Positions 1 to 7,054 are shown, numbered from the stretch's first letter. The stretch: DNA of 10,440 bases from Chloroflexota bacterium (GCA_005880055.1 VBJS01000115.1:1-10440), one strand, 5' to 3'. Numbers and translations are program-made. The notes: generated from the letters alone by a model not told the origin.

Positions 1-708
1 CATATCGCGTGCCTCGTATAGGGCCGTCAGCGTCATCGCCATCTCGATGCCCTCGCGGTGCTCCTCCGGGAGCGTGCCCTGGTTGTAGATGCCCGCTACC
101 CCACCCGCCAGGCTGAGCATCGCCGTCGCTATCGAACGGTCGTCCTTGACGCCGAGGTAATGGCGAAACGGTGATCCCTCCCCGATTCCAGCCGAACAGG
201 TGATCTCCGCCATGGCCCTGCCGGCGTCTTCTGGGATCTGGTGCGCCGTGTTCAGCACCTGCTGGCACTCGTCGTACAGCTCGGCGTTGTCCACGACATA
301 TATCTCGAGGTTGATCGGCCGGCCGATCGTCGCATTCAGTTGCCAGAGGTCCACGCCCAGGCCGATTCGGGGCTGCCCGGGAGGCTCCAGCCCGTGCTCG
401 CACAGCCGCGATGGCAGGTCATCGGGTTCCGTCGACGGGCCGGTCCACCAGGTCATCGGTAGCCGCTGCGACTGAAAGATCGAGAGCGTCTCCTCAATGC
501 GCCGGTCCGCTTCTTCGGGTTGGAAGCGGGTTCGCATTACGCCGTTGAGCACAGGAAACGGGACATTGGAGACGTATCGAATCATGTCTGCTCCGTCGTA
601 CACAGACAAACGAGGCGAGGCGCCCAGCGCCATCCAGGTCTCGAAGAAACTCGTCTCTACGGCAGCGCGCAGCCCCTCTGGGGAGATGTCGGTGAGTATT
701 TCCGCCAC
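1..708 (-). CDS. GNAT-family N-acetyltransferase, 3' end cut by window edge
   Basis: The frame is open for 236 codons from a GTG at 708 to the window edge, so the C-terminus is missing. The GTG is chosen because a perfect AAGGAGG (plus-strand 715-721) lies 6 nt upstream, inside the last codons of the Nudix gene, whose TAG ends one base before. The N-terminal half carries WWTGPSTEPDDL (residues 87-98), typical of two-domain GNAT proteins. The C-terminal half has the GNAT beta4 strand GGVAGIYNQGTLPEEHREG (202-220) leading into the acetyl-CoA loop. GNAT enzymes move an acetyl group from acetyl-CoA to an amine; the substrate here cannot be told. The usual pyrophosphate loop Q/R-x-x-G-x-G/A reads HREGIE (217-222), so the first arginine and last glycine are replaced, which may weaken cofactor binding. 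It is probably cotranscribed with the Nudix gene and translationally coupled to it. Confidence 0.8.
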   Translation of the reverse strand, partial: MAEILTDISPEGLRAAVETSFFETWMALGASPRLSVYDGADMIRYVSNVPFPVLNGVMRTRFQPEEADRRIEETLSIFQSQRLPMTWWTGPSTEPDDLPSRLCEHGLEPPGQPRIGLGVDLWQLNATIGRPINLEIYVVDNAELYDECQQVLNTAHQIPEDAGRAMAEITCSAGIGEGSPFRHYLGVKDDRSIATAMLSLAGGVAGIYNQGTLPEEHREGIEMAMTLTALYEARDM

Positions 709-709
709 G

Positions 710-1198
710 CTAGGCCTCCTTAATTGCGCCGTCGCGCTGAATCACGTGCCGGGTCGCCACCGGGATAGCGCGCAGGCCATCGACAAGGAAGGCAGGGTTT
801 ATCGACGCCGGCAAGTTGTCCAGCGGGAACCAGTCGAATATCAGCTTCACGCCGTTGTCCTCACAGCTCAGCAGCGGTTCGCGGATCGCTGGCAGGCCGG
901 AAGCGGCGGGCAGGCTAGCGAAGAAGTAGAGCCCCAGCTCGTGATAGGACGTGTCCTGGAAATCGAAAAAATTCTCTCCCACCCACAGGAGACGCTCGAT
1001 CCTGACGGCCTCACCCAGCTCTTCCAACATCTCGCGCCGAAGTGCTTCCGCCGCCGTCTCACCCGCCTCAACCCGCCCACCCGGCAGGGACCAAAAGTCC
1101 TCGTAATCAGCGCGATGGAGCAGCACGCGCCCGGAATGCAGGAACACCGCGGCGGCGCGAAGGTTGAACCGGCTCTCCCCGGCCTGGAAGGAGATCAT
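710..1198 (-). CDS. Nudix hydrolase
   Basis: The 162-residue protein has a complete Nudix box of the form GX5EX7REUXEEXGU, starting at GGRVEAGET and ending REMLEELGE (about residues 41-64). The REMLEE segment supplies the glutamates that bind Mg2+ in this family. The length is that of a single-domain Nudix enzyme. The family hydrolyses nucleoside diphosphates linked to another moiety (NDP-sugars, oxidised dNTPs, NADH, ADP-ribose and others); the substrate cannot be predicted from the box alone. It acts in the cytoplasm; no signal peptide or membrane segment is seen. The ATG at 1198 is preceded at very short distance by GGAG, so the ribosome site is not ideal. The gene is first of a two-gene minus-strand unit with the GNAT gene and is divergent from the small gene at 1305. 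Confidence 0.92.
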   Translation of the reverse strand: MISFQAGESRFNLRAAAVFLHSGRVLLHRADYEDFWSLPGGRVEAGETAAEALRREMLEELGEAVRIERLLWVGENFFDFQDTSYHELGLYFFASLPAASGLPAIREPLLSCEDNGVKLIFDWFPLDNLPASINPAFLVDGLRAIPVATRHVIQRDGAIKEA

Positions 1199-1273
1199 AA
1201 CTCCGCCCCCTGCCGGAAAATTACCACAAATGAGTGATGCACGTCATAGTGAGGCGTCCTGAGCGGGCTTAAG

Positions 1274-1283
1274 CTTGCGCAAG
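1274..1283. promoter_or_regulatory. Palindrome CTTGCGCAAG upstream of the small gene
   Basis: A perfect 10-bp inverted repeat sits 31 bp before the ATG at 1305, in the intergenic space between divergent genes. GATAAA (1283-1288) next to it is a weak -10 candidate with no matching -35. A short palindrome here may be a repressor site, but it could occur by chance. Confidence 0.2.
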
Positions 1284-1304
1284 ATAAACAAACGGAGGTG
1301 CGTT

Positions 1305-1505
1305 ATGAATAGAGCAAACAGCATGGCCCTCCAGCCCAGTTGGCCCCTCTTCCACAAGGTGTTCCCCCTCGAGGAGTACCCGGAGAGGAAGAAGGAGAAG
1401 GACCTGGAGCGCGAAGTCATGCGCAACCGAGCGCGGGCCCGCGCCGACGCGGTACGAGACGACTCCTGCGCGAGGCTCTTCCTTCAGGGGGGCTACCGCT
1501 TCTAG
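1305..1505 (+). CDS. Small hypothetical protein, 66 residues, charged
   Basis: I do not recognise this protein. The start at 1305 is chosen over an upstream TTG because GGAGG (1294-1298) lies 6 nt before the ATG, a near-ideal ribosome site. It opens MNRANSMALQPSWPLFHKVF, followed by a strongly charged stretch rich in E, K and R (residues about 22-48, with EEYPERKKEKDLEREV and RNRARARADA) likely to be helical, and ends in FLQGGYRF. There is no signal peptide or membrane segment. It stands alone between the divergent Nudix gene and the repeat array before yebC. The perfect palindrome CTTGCGCAAG (1274-1283) just upstream could be an operator, but nothing proves this. Support for coding is the ribosome site and lack of overlap with any other gene; homology is unknown. 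Confidence 0.5.
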   Translation: MNRANSMALQPSWPLFHKVFPLEEYPERKKEKDLEREVMRNRARARADAVRDDSCARLFLQGGYRF

Positions 1506-1594
1506 CCAGTCAACCTCGGGGGTCCGGAAGCTGTTTACGGGGCGTCTTCCGGGCTCCCGGGTTGCGGATACCGCAACACTCACACCTCAACGCT

Positions 1595-1650
1595 GACCAC
1601 TCGGCACTCGGAACTGAGAACTCAGCACTCCGCACTCAGCACTCCGCACT
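1595..1650 (+). repeat. Eight-unit 7-bp repeat array, consensus C-N-GCACT
   Basis: Eight contiguous heptamers can be read: GACCACT, CGGCACT, CGGAACT, GAGAACT, CAGCACT, CCGCACT, CAGCACT, CCGCACT. The last four alternate CAGCACT and CCGCACT exactly, giving a 14-bp higher period. The array ends just before the yebC promoter. The same CAGCACT unit occurs in tandem at 9410-9423 in the same orientation. No known function. Confidence 0.75.
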
Positions 1651-1652
1651 CC

Positions 1653-1681
1653 TTTACCACCCTTTCCCCAACCGCTAGAAT
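1653..1681 (+). promoter_or_regulatory. Sigma-70-type promoter for yebC
   Basis: TTTACC (1653-1658, 4 of 6 to TTGACA) is separated by 17 bp from TAGAAT (1676-1681, 5 of 6 to TATAAT). Transcription would begin near 1688, leaving a leader of only about 6 nt before the yebC ATG. This agrees with the absence of any Shine-Dalgarno there and suggests nearly leaderless translation. Confidence 0.5.
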
Positions 1682-1693
1682 TACCGATGAACC

Positions 1694-2449
1694 ATGGGTG
1701 GACATTCTCATTGGTCCCAGATCAAGCGCCAGAAGGGCGGCAACGACGCCAAGCGCGGCGCAGTGTTTACCAAGCTCTCCCGCGAAATCACGGTGGCTGC
1801 GCGGGAAGGCGGCGGCGATCCCGCCATGAATCCCCGCCTGCGGCTCGCGATTGAAAAGGCGCGAGAGGGCAACATGCCTATGGACACGATCAAGCGGGCC
1901 ATCGAGCGTGGGGCGGGCGGTGGCGAAGGCGCAGCGGCTCTCCAGGAGATCACCTTCGAGGGTTACGGCCCCGGCGGCGTCGCCATCCTGGTCCAGACGC
2001 TAACCGATAACCGCAACCGCACAGTCTCCGAACTACGCACCACCCTCACCCGCGGCGGCGGCACGCTTGGTGAGTCGGGCAGCGTCGCCTGGCAGTTCGA
2101 CAACAAGGGCCTGATCGCGATAGAGACGGCCGGCGCGGACGCAGAAGAGCTGGCACTGACCGCGATCGATTCCGGCGCCGAGGATGTGCGCGTGGAGGGC
2201 GAGTTCGTGGAGGTGTTCACCGCTCCCGCAGAGCTCGACAAGGTGCGCAGGCATCTGCAGGAGTCAGGGCTAAAGCTCGCTTCTGCCGAATTGTTCATGC
2301 TTCCGAAAAACACGGTCCCGCTTGACGAGAAGTCGTCGGCCCAGGCCCTCAAGCTGCTCGACCAGCTGGAGGAGTTGGACGACGTCCAAAAGGTCTACTC
2401 CAACGCCGACTTCCCGGAGTCCGTCCTCATGGAGTACGCGTCCGCTTAG
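1694..2449 (+). CDS. yebC: YebC/TACO1-family protein
   Basis: The 251-residue protein starts MGGHSHWSQIKRQKG, the diagnostic YebC N-terminus, followed by DAKRGAVFTKLSREI, then the family segments NMPMDTIKRAIERG, FEGYGPGGVAILV, TDNRNRTVSELR and GGTLGESGSVAW. The length is normal for the family (about 240-250). YebC proteins were long annotated as transcriptional regulators; more recent work ties bacterial YebC and mitochondrial TACO1 to ribosomes and relief of polyproline stalling. The ATG at 1694 is fixed by the conserved N-terminus; the ATG at 1687 is in another frame. No Shine-Dalgarno is visible, and a promoter ends 12 nt upstream. ruvC follows after 9 nt, the common yebC-ruvC arrangement. 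Confidence 0.96.
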   Translation: MGGHSHWSQIKRQKGGNDAKRGAVFTKLSREITVAAREGGGDPAMNPRLRLAIEKAREGNMPMDTIKRAIERGAGGGEGAAALQEITFEGYGPGGVAILVQTLTDNRNRTVSELRTTLTRGGGTLGESGSVAWQFDNKGLIAIETAGADAEELALTAIDSGAEDVRVEGEFVEVFTAPAELDKVRRHLQESGLKLASAELFMLPKNTVPLDEKSSAQALKLLDQLEELDDVQKVYSNADFPESVLMEYASA

Positions 2450-2458
2450 CGGATACCT

Positions 2459-2980
2459 GTGGCCCCGGGCGGCGCGATCACTGTCCTCGGCATCGATCCC
2501 GGCCTCACAGTCACCGGCTATGGACTCGTGCTCGCCGAGGGGAACGCCTACCGGGCCACCGATTTCGGGTGCATCGTCCCACCCCCAAAAGCGCCGCAGG
2601 CCGAACGCCTCTTGCGTATCTACGAAGGCGTTTCCGAAGTCATCGCCCGGGCGCGGCCCGACGAGGTCGCGGTCGAGGACTTCATCCTGGGCCACATCCG
2701 TGCAGCCGTTGCCGTGGGAGAGGCCCGCGCCGCCGCCGTACTCGCCTCTGCGCAGGCAGGCATCCCGGTTGCCTTCTACAAGCCGCTGGAAGTGAAGCAG
2801 TTCGTCACCTCATACGGTCGCGGGAGTAAAGAACAGGTGGCGATGATGGTGCAGGCGTTGCTGGGCCTGCCTGAACCGCCGCGCCAGCCGGACGCCGCCG
2901 ATGCCCTCGCCGTCGCGCTCTGTCATTGCCTCAAGCGCGGCTCCCCCGTCCCAGAGACAGCAACAGCGCGCGCCCGATGA
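2459..2980 (+). CDS. ruvC: Holliday junction endonuclease RuvC
   Basis: RuvC is the dimeric Mg2+-dependent resolvase that cuts four-way junctions at the end of homologous recombination, working with RuvAB. The 173-residue protein shows all four acidic active-site positions: D13 in GIDPGL, E73 in VEDF, and D145 and D148 in PDAADALAVALCH. The DNA-binding region FYKPLEVKQFVTSYGRGSKEQV (split here as FYKPLEVKQ and GRGSKEQV, residues 107-126) is also as expected. The second motif is VEDFILGH rather than the commoner E-E-V/Q-F form. The GTG at 2459 starts 9 nt after the yebC stop and gives a standard N-terminus; the ribosome site is weak, so coupling to yebC translation is likely. The tail after residue 160 is short and arginine-rich. 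Confidence 0.95.
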   Translation: MAPGGAITVLGIDPGLTVTGYGLVLAEGNAYRATDFGCIVPPPKAPQAERLLRIYEGVSEVIARARPDEVAVEDFILGHIRAAVAVGEARAAAVLASAQAGIPVAFYKPLEVKQFVTSYGRGSKEQVAMMVQALLGLPEPPRQPDAADALAVALCHCLKRGSPVPETATARAR

Positions 2981-3064
2981 ACACCTTCCGGCCGGCATGG
3001 ATCTCCGATTTCGCCTTCCTCATTTCCCGTGTAGCATCTCATGGCGTCATCGCCGCTTCGGGTT

Positions 3065-3099
3065 CCTCCTTCCTGCTCCCTCCTTCCAACTTCCTCGCC
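3065..3099 (+). promoter_or_regulatory. Polypyrimidine leader before ruvA
   Basis: The stretch directly before the ruvA start is almost purely C and T on the plus strand (TTCCTCCTTCC followed by similar runs). It includes CCTCCTT, which resembles the anti-Shine-Dalgarno rather than a ribosome site. It may only reflect composition, but it leaves ruvA without a visible ribosome binding site. Confidence 0.25.
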
Positions 3100-3101
3100 C
3101 A

Positions 3102-3686
3102 ATGATCGCCCGCCTCCGCGGCACCGTCCTCGACCGTGGCCCCGACTGGCTCCTGGTCGATGTCGCCGGCGTCGGCTATCAGGTCTTCGCCCCGGCCGGC
3201 ACTTTAGCGGCGGCGAAGGCCGGTGCCGAGATGACCTTGCACACGCACCTCGTCGTCCGCGAAGATTCCATGACCCTCTACGGCTTCGCTGACCCTCACG
3301 AGCAACGGCTGTTCCAGACACTCATCGGCGTCAGCGGCGTCGGGCCGAAGGTCGGTCTCGCCCTCATCTCCGTCGCCAAACCAGACGAGCTTGCCTTCGC
3401 CATCGCGTCTGGTAACGCCGCTGCCCTCTCGCGCGCACCCGGTGTCGGCCAGAAGCTCGCCTCGCGCATCGTCCTCGAACTCAGGGAGAAGATTACGGCC
3501 GGCGCAGCGGCCGTGACGCCTGGGGTGGAATCGGAGGAGGTCGTCGCCGCGCTCATGGGGTTGGGCTACTCACAGGCGGAGGCGGCAGACGCAGTCGCCC
3601 GCAGCGAAATGCCCCGCGATGCACCGATCGAGGAGAAGGTCCGCCTCGCCCTCGCCTACTTCGCCCGCCCCCGCATGGGCGAATAA
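3102..3686 (+). CDS. ruvA: Holliday junction branch migration protein RuvA
   Basis: RuvA binds the four-way junction as a tetramer and loads the RuvB motor. The ATG at 3102 is chosen because the protein then begins MIARLRGTV, the canonical RuvA start, and has 194 residues, the usual size; the frame is open further upstream but that part has no family sequence. Domain I (OB fold) spans about residues 1-62, with VAGVGYQVF. Domain II has two helix-hairpin-helix motifs, LIGVSGVGPKVGLALIS (74-90) and APGVGQKLASRIVLEL (112-127). Domain III, which contacts RuvB, is residues about 144-190 (EEVVAALMGLGYSQAEA). It lies 121 bp after ruvC with no clear ribosome site. ruvB, often next to ruvA, is not in the window. 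Confidence 0.95.
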   Translation: MIARLRGTVLDRGPDWLLVDVAGVGYQVFAPAGTLAAAKAGAEMTLHTHLVVREDSMTLYGFADPHEQRLFQTLIGVSGVGPKVGLALISVAKPDELAFAIASGNAAALSRAPGVGQKLASRIVLELREKITAGAAAVTPGVESEEVVAALMGLGYSQAEAADAVARSEMPRDAPIEEKVRLALAYFARPRMGE

Positions 3687-3719
3687 CCCGGCTTGCATGT
3701 CACGTTGAAAGTCCCGTAG

Positions 3720-3742
3720 GTCGCGGGTCTTCAGACCCCGAC
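3720..3742. repeat. Hairpin repeat downstream of ruvA, possible terminator
   Basis: GTCG-C-GGGTCT pairs with AGACCC-CGAC around a TC centre, with one bulged C, 33 bp after the ruvA stop. There is no T-run, so it is not a textbook intrinsic terminator. Its layout (GTC-rich arm, TTC centre) resembles the hairpin at 7431-7450, and from memory such hairpins recur between genes in related genomes. Confidence 0.5.
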
Positions 3743-3971
3743 TGCATCTGCGCGCAAATGCATGCGCCTCGGGGTGGCCGGCCCGGAGACACCGGGTGCG
3801 ATGAAGTACGCCGCGAGCCCGACGCCGGCGAGAGGTGACGCAACTACCGCCGGATGCGAATGCGGAAAGTCCACGTTGGAAAGAAGAGCGCAGTCGTTCG
3901 TTCTCGCCCGAACAGCGCGCGATAGTCCACAATATGGAGTACCGAACAAGCAGTGGAGGAGGACTAAACGA

Positions 3972-5624
3972 TTGTCTGCTGAACCGCAACTTATACCCGT
4001 GCCAGAAAACTTCCCGGTCCGTTGGGAATCTCCGGAGGACGCCGAGCAATTCTGGACCGTGGACTTGATGCACTGGCCGCACGGGGCTTCGCCGCTAACC
4101 ATAACAATGGATGCGCCGCCGTTCATGCGCGGTTTGAACAAGGTCGCCGCAGACCTGTGTATGCCATTTCGCCGTCTGGATTACAAACCGTTCAACGGCT
4201 ATCTCTACAACACCGCAGTTCCCTTCTCGACTGATCCGGCCGTCATGGCCGAGCGGCAGAAACAGATGGAAGCGAAGATGATGCAGCACGTCCCAGGCCT
4301 CCTCGATCGCTGGTACAAACAGTATGAACCGGAGGTGCGCTCCATCAACGACGAGACCCTGAACGGTGACTACTCGAAGCTGGGAGACCGCGACCTCTCC
4401 GGCTTGCTGGAAGCACTCACCCAGAAGCGGGAGCGGGAGGGCGAGCTTCACTTCCTGGCGGTGTTCCCGGCCATGGGCGCGGTGATGCTGTTCGACCAGG
4501 TTTACAGAGAGCTGTTTTCAGAGCCCCGGGCAGACGAGCACTTCGAACTCCTGCAGGGTTTCCCGAACAAGAGCATGGAAGCCAACGCAGCGATCTGGCG
4601 GCTCTCGCAAGAAGCGCGCAAGCTGCCGAAGGTGCTCGATATAATTAACGGCCAGCCTGCGCACAGCGTTCACTCCAGTTTGCCGCAGATTAACGGCGGC
4701 GCCGGCTTCCAGGCGCAGGTCCATGAGTACCTCCGTGAGTACGGTTGGCGTGCTGCGGAGCTCGATATCGCCGAAGTCACCTGGTTCGAAGACGCAACCC
4801 CCGTCTACAAGCTGGTAAAGGAATACGCGTCGCAGGAAGGGTACGACCCGGACGCTGAGTTCCGCGATCAGGTGGCAGCGCGTCAGGCGCGAGAAAAGGA
4901 TCTCATTGCAAAGGCGGCCGACCGGGGCGAAATGTTCAGGCAGGTGCTTGGCTTTGCCCAGCAGTACCTGCCGATACAGGAGGACCACAACTTCTGGATC
5001 GACCAGGTGGGGCTTTGTGTGGAGCGCGTTCCGGTGCTGGAGGCCGGCCGCCGGCTGGTGGAGGCGGGCCGCATACGGCAGCGGGATGATATCTTCTTCC
5101 TGGAGTACGCGGAACTGCAAGATGCCTTGCGTGGCGGGCGGGGCGACCTGACCGAACTGGTAGGCCGCCGCCGTGCCGAGCGGGAGTTCTTCCGCAATAA
5201 CGCCCCGCCGCCCGCTCTCGGAACGATGCCGCCGCCCGACGCGCCGCCGGACCCGATGATCACTAAGTTCTTCGGCGGCCCGCCCGAGGAAAGCGCCGAC
5301 AAGCGGCTAATCCACGGAAATGCCGCCAGCCGCGGTCAGGTCACCGGTACCGCGCGGGTGATCCTGAGCCTGGATGAAGCACAGCGGCTCAAGTCCGGCG
5401 AGATACTGGTGTGCCCAGCCACGATGCCGCCTTGGACTCCGCTGTTCGGCCTGGCTAAGGCAGTCGTCACAGACCACGGCGGCGTCCTCTCTCATACTGC
5501 TATCGTGGCTCGAGAATACAGAATCCCTGCTGTAGTCGGAACAAAGATCGCCACTACGACGGTCCGCGACGGCCAGACTATTACGGTGGATGGCGCGGCG
5601 GGCACGGTACGCCTGGAGGACTAG
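3972..5624 (+). CDS. PEP-utilising phosphohistidine-domain protein without ATP-grasp domain
   Basis: The TTG start at 3972 is chosen because GGAGGAGG (3955-3962) lies 9 nt upstream; the open frame extends back to 3762 but that part has no family-like sequence. The protein is then 550 residues. Its C-terminal ~80 residues form the swivelling domain of PEP synthase, PPDK and rifampin phosphotransferase: CPATMPPWTPLFGLAKAVV, then TDHGGVLSHTAIVAREY, IPAVVGT and VDGAAGTV. H508 is the expected phosphohistidine. The first ~430 residues are mostly helical, with WESPEDAEQFW near the N-terminus, as in other proteins annotated simply as PEP-utilising enzyme. The ATP-grasp kinase domain that normally phosphorylates this histidine is absent and no partner gene is visible. 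Phenylphosphate synthase is a known case in which these parts are on separate proteins. The stop overlaps the exporter start by one base. Substrate unknown. Confidence 0.85.
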   Translation: MSAEPQLIPVPENFPVRWESPEDAEQFWTVDLMHWPHGASPLTITMDAPPFMRGLNKVAADLCMPFRRLDYKPFNGYLYNTAVPFSTDPAVMAERQKQMEAKMMQHVPGLLDRWYKQYEPEVRSINDETLNGDYSKLGDRDLSGLLEALTQKREREGELHFLAVFPAMGAVMLFDQVYRELFSEPRADEHFELLQGFPNKSMEANAAIWRLSQEARKLPKVLDIINGQPAHSVHSSLPQINGGAGFQAQVHEYLREYGWRAAELDIAEVTWFEDATPVYKLVKEYASQEGYDPDAEFRDQVAARQAREKDLIAKAADRGEMFRQVLGFAQQYLPIQEDHNFWIDQVGLCVERVPVLEAGRRLVEAGRIRQRDDIFFLEYAELQDALRGGRGDLTELVGRRRAEREFFRNNAPPPALGTMPPPDAPPDPMITKFFGGPPEESADKRLIHGNAASRGQVTGTARVILSLDEAQRLKSGEILVCPATMPPWTPLFGLAKAVVTDHGGVLSHTAIVAREYRIPAVVGTKIATTTVRDGQTITVDGAAGTVRLED

Positions 5625-7054
5625 TGCCCGCTCCCGACGACCAGCGGGCTGGTAACAGAGCAAAAGGCGGGCGGACGCCGAGTTACGCGCTTCTGCTCGC
5701 CACCGTCTCCCTGGGCGGCATCCTGGCGCCGCTCAATTCCACGATGCTGGCGGTAGCCCTTCCGGAATTGAGGCACGACTTCGGCGTCGGCCACGCGGAA
5801 ATCGCCTGGCTCGTCTCGGCCTACCTGATCGCTATGGCTGTCGCTCAGCCGTTGGGCGGCCGTCTCGGCGATCAACTCGGCCGCGCCCGCGTGTTCCGGA
5901 CGGGCCTGATTCTTTTCCTTGTCCTTTCGCTGGCCATTGCGCTATCGCCGGCGTTCCCTGTGCTGATCCTCCTGCGCACCGGGCAGGCGCTAGTGGCGCC
6001 TCTGTCATCCCCAATGGAATGGCTATGCTCAGGGAGTCTTTACCGATCAACCGGCTCGGACGCTCCGGCGGCATTACCGGCTCCGTCATCTCGTTTTCCG
6101 CAGCCGTCGGCCCGCTGCTGGGCGCCGGCCTGCTTGAGGTTGGTTCGTGGCGTCTGCTGTTCCTGATGAACGTGCCCCTGGTAGCGGCCGCACTGTTTTG
6201 CTTTACGCTGCTTCGGTACCCGCAAACCGGCGGAGAGAAGAAGTTGGCGGTGGACTGGGTGGGCGCTGGTGTCTTTGCCGCGGTGCTGGTTGCCGTGACA
6301 CTCGTGCTCAACGGGCTGCGGGGAAACGAGAGCACAGCCTTGCTCATCGCCGGCGTCGCTATCCTGCCCTTCCTGTCTTTTCTGTTCATTCCGTAACCGT
6401 TCCTACGCCGCGGCTACGATGTTTGTGCTCCTGAGCAATCTCGTCATGTACACGGTTATCCTCGCAATCCCGTTCTTCATCGAAGAGGTGCAGCATAAGG
6501 GCCACGCCGTTTCCGGTAGTCTACTCGGCGCCGTATCCATCCTGGCGGCCTTTGTCGCGCCGCTTAGCGGCCGCGCCTCCGACGCCGTTGGTCGCCGGTA
6601 TCCCGCCATAGCGGGGGCGGCATTAATGCTCGTGGGAGTCATCGTGCTTTTTGCTGCCATTCGCGTAGACGCCGGCTATCTCATCCTGGCGGCCCCGCTT
6701 GCTGTGCTTGGCCTCGGGTTGGGCCTGAGCATCGGCCCGAGCAATGCCGCGGCCATTGAGTCATCACCCCGGGAGCTGGCCGGCGCCGCGGCCGGCACCA
6801 ACTCTATGATGCGCTATCTGGGAAGCATCGTGGGCGTGGGCATCCTGGGTGCCGTCCTCAACAGTGATTCGGGCACACCAGAAATCGGGCTCTTCCGCGT
6901 GATCTTCGGTGTGCTTGTCGTAATGGCTGCGCTTTCCGTTGTCTCTGCCCTGTTCATCCACCGCTTCCCAGCGCAGACGTCCCATCGCGAAGCCGTGCGC
7001 GAAGAACCTGTTGGTGCGAGCGCGCTGGCCGCAAGCGAAGCCCGAAACGCCTGA
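5624..7054 (+). pseudogene. DHA2 (EmrB/QacA)-type MFS exporter, broken by two lesions
   Basis: Three reading-frame blocks together match one ~470-residue drug:H+ antiporter. Block 1 (GTG 5624 to ~5992) has LNSTMLAVALPELRHDF, the motif A loop GGRLGDQLGRARVF and LLRTGQAL. Block 2 (~5993-6396) has VIPNGMAML, GPLLGAGLLEVGSWRLLFL and further membrane segments. Block 3 (~6383-7054, reopening as FRNRSYAAATMFVLLSNL) holds the C-terminal membrane segments. Between blocks 1 and 2, adding one G after CTA (5990-5992) restores QALGGASVIPNG, so a single-base loss is likely. Between blocks 2 and 3, FLSFLF runs straight into FRNRS, skipping the usual ~15-25 residue loop and changing frame, so a deletion is likely. 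The GTG overlaps the stop of the preceding gene (TAGTG), with GGAGG 4 nt upstream, indicating a former operon. A sequencing error could explain the first lesion but hardly the second. Confidence 0.8.

Noticed and set aside
497..1237. 246-codon plus-strand frame across the Nudix and GNAT genes
   Set aside because: It is antisense to two genes with clear motifs and ribosome sites; no domain is recognisable in it.
1269..1583. Minus-strand frame of 104 codons opposite the small gene
   Set aside because: No ribosome site or recognisable sequence; the plus-strand frame has a near-ideal start.
1595..1650. CRISPR array
   Set aside because: The units are 7 bp and contiguous; there are no spacers and no cas genes.
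2901..3101. N-terminal extension of RuvA from 2901
   Set aside because: It overlaps the end of ruvC, has no family resemblance, and MIARLRG at 3102 is the canonical RuvA start.
3782..3796. Small hairpin CCCGG-AGACA-CCGGG as terminator
   Set aside because: Five GC pairs without a T-run, far from a gene end; could be chance in GC-rich DNA.
3762..3971. Upstream extension of the PEP-utilising protein from 3762
   Set aside because: The 70 extra residues look like translated intergenic DNA, and a strong GGAGGAGG site marks the TTG at 3972.
3731..4141. Minus-strand frames opposite the start of the PEP-utilising gene
   Set aside because: No recognisable domain, and the plus strand has a well-marked gene over most of the interval.
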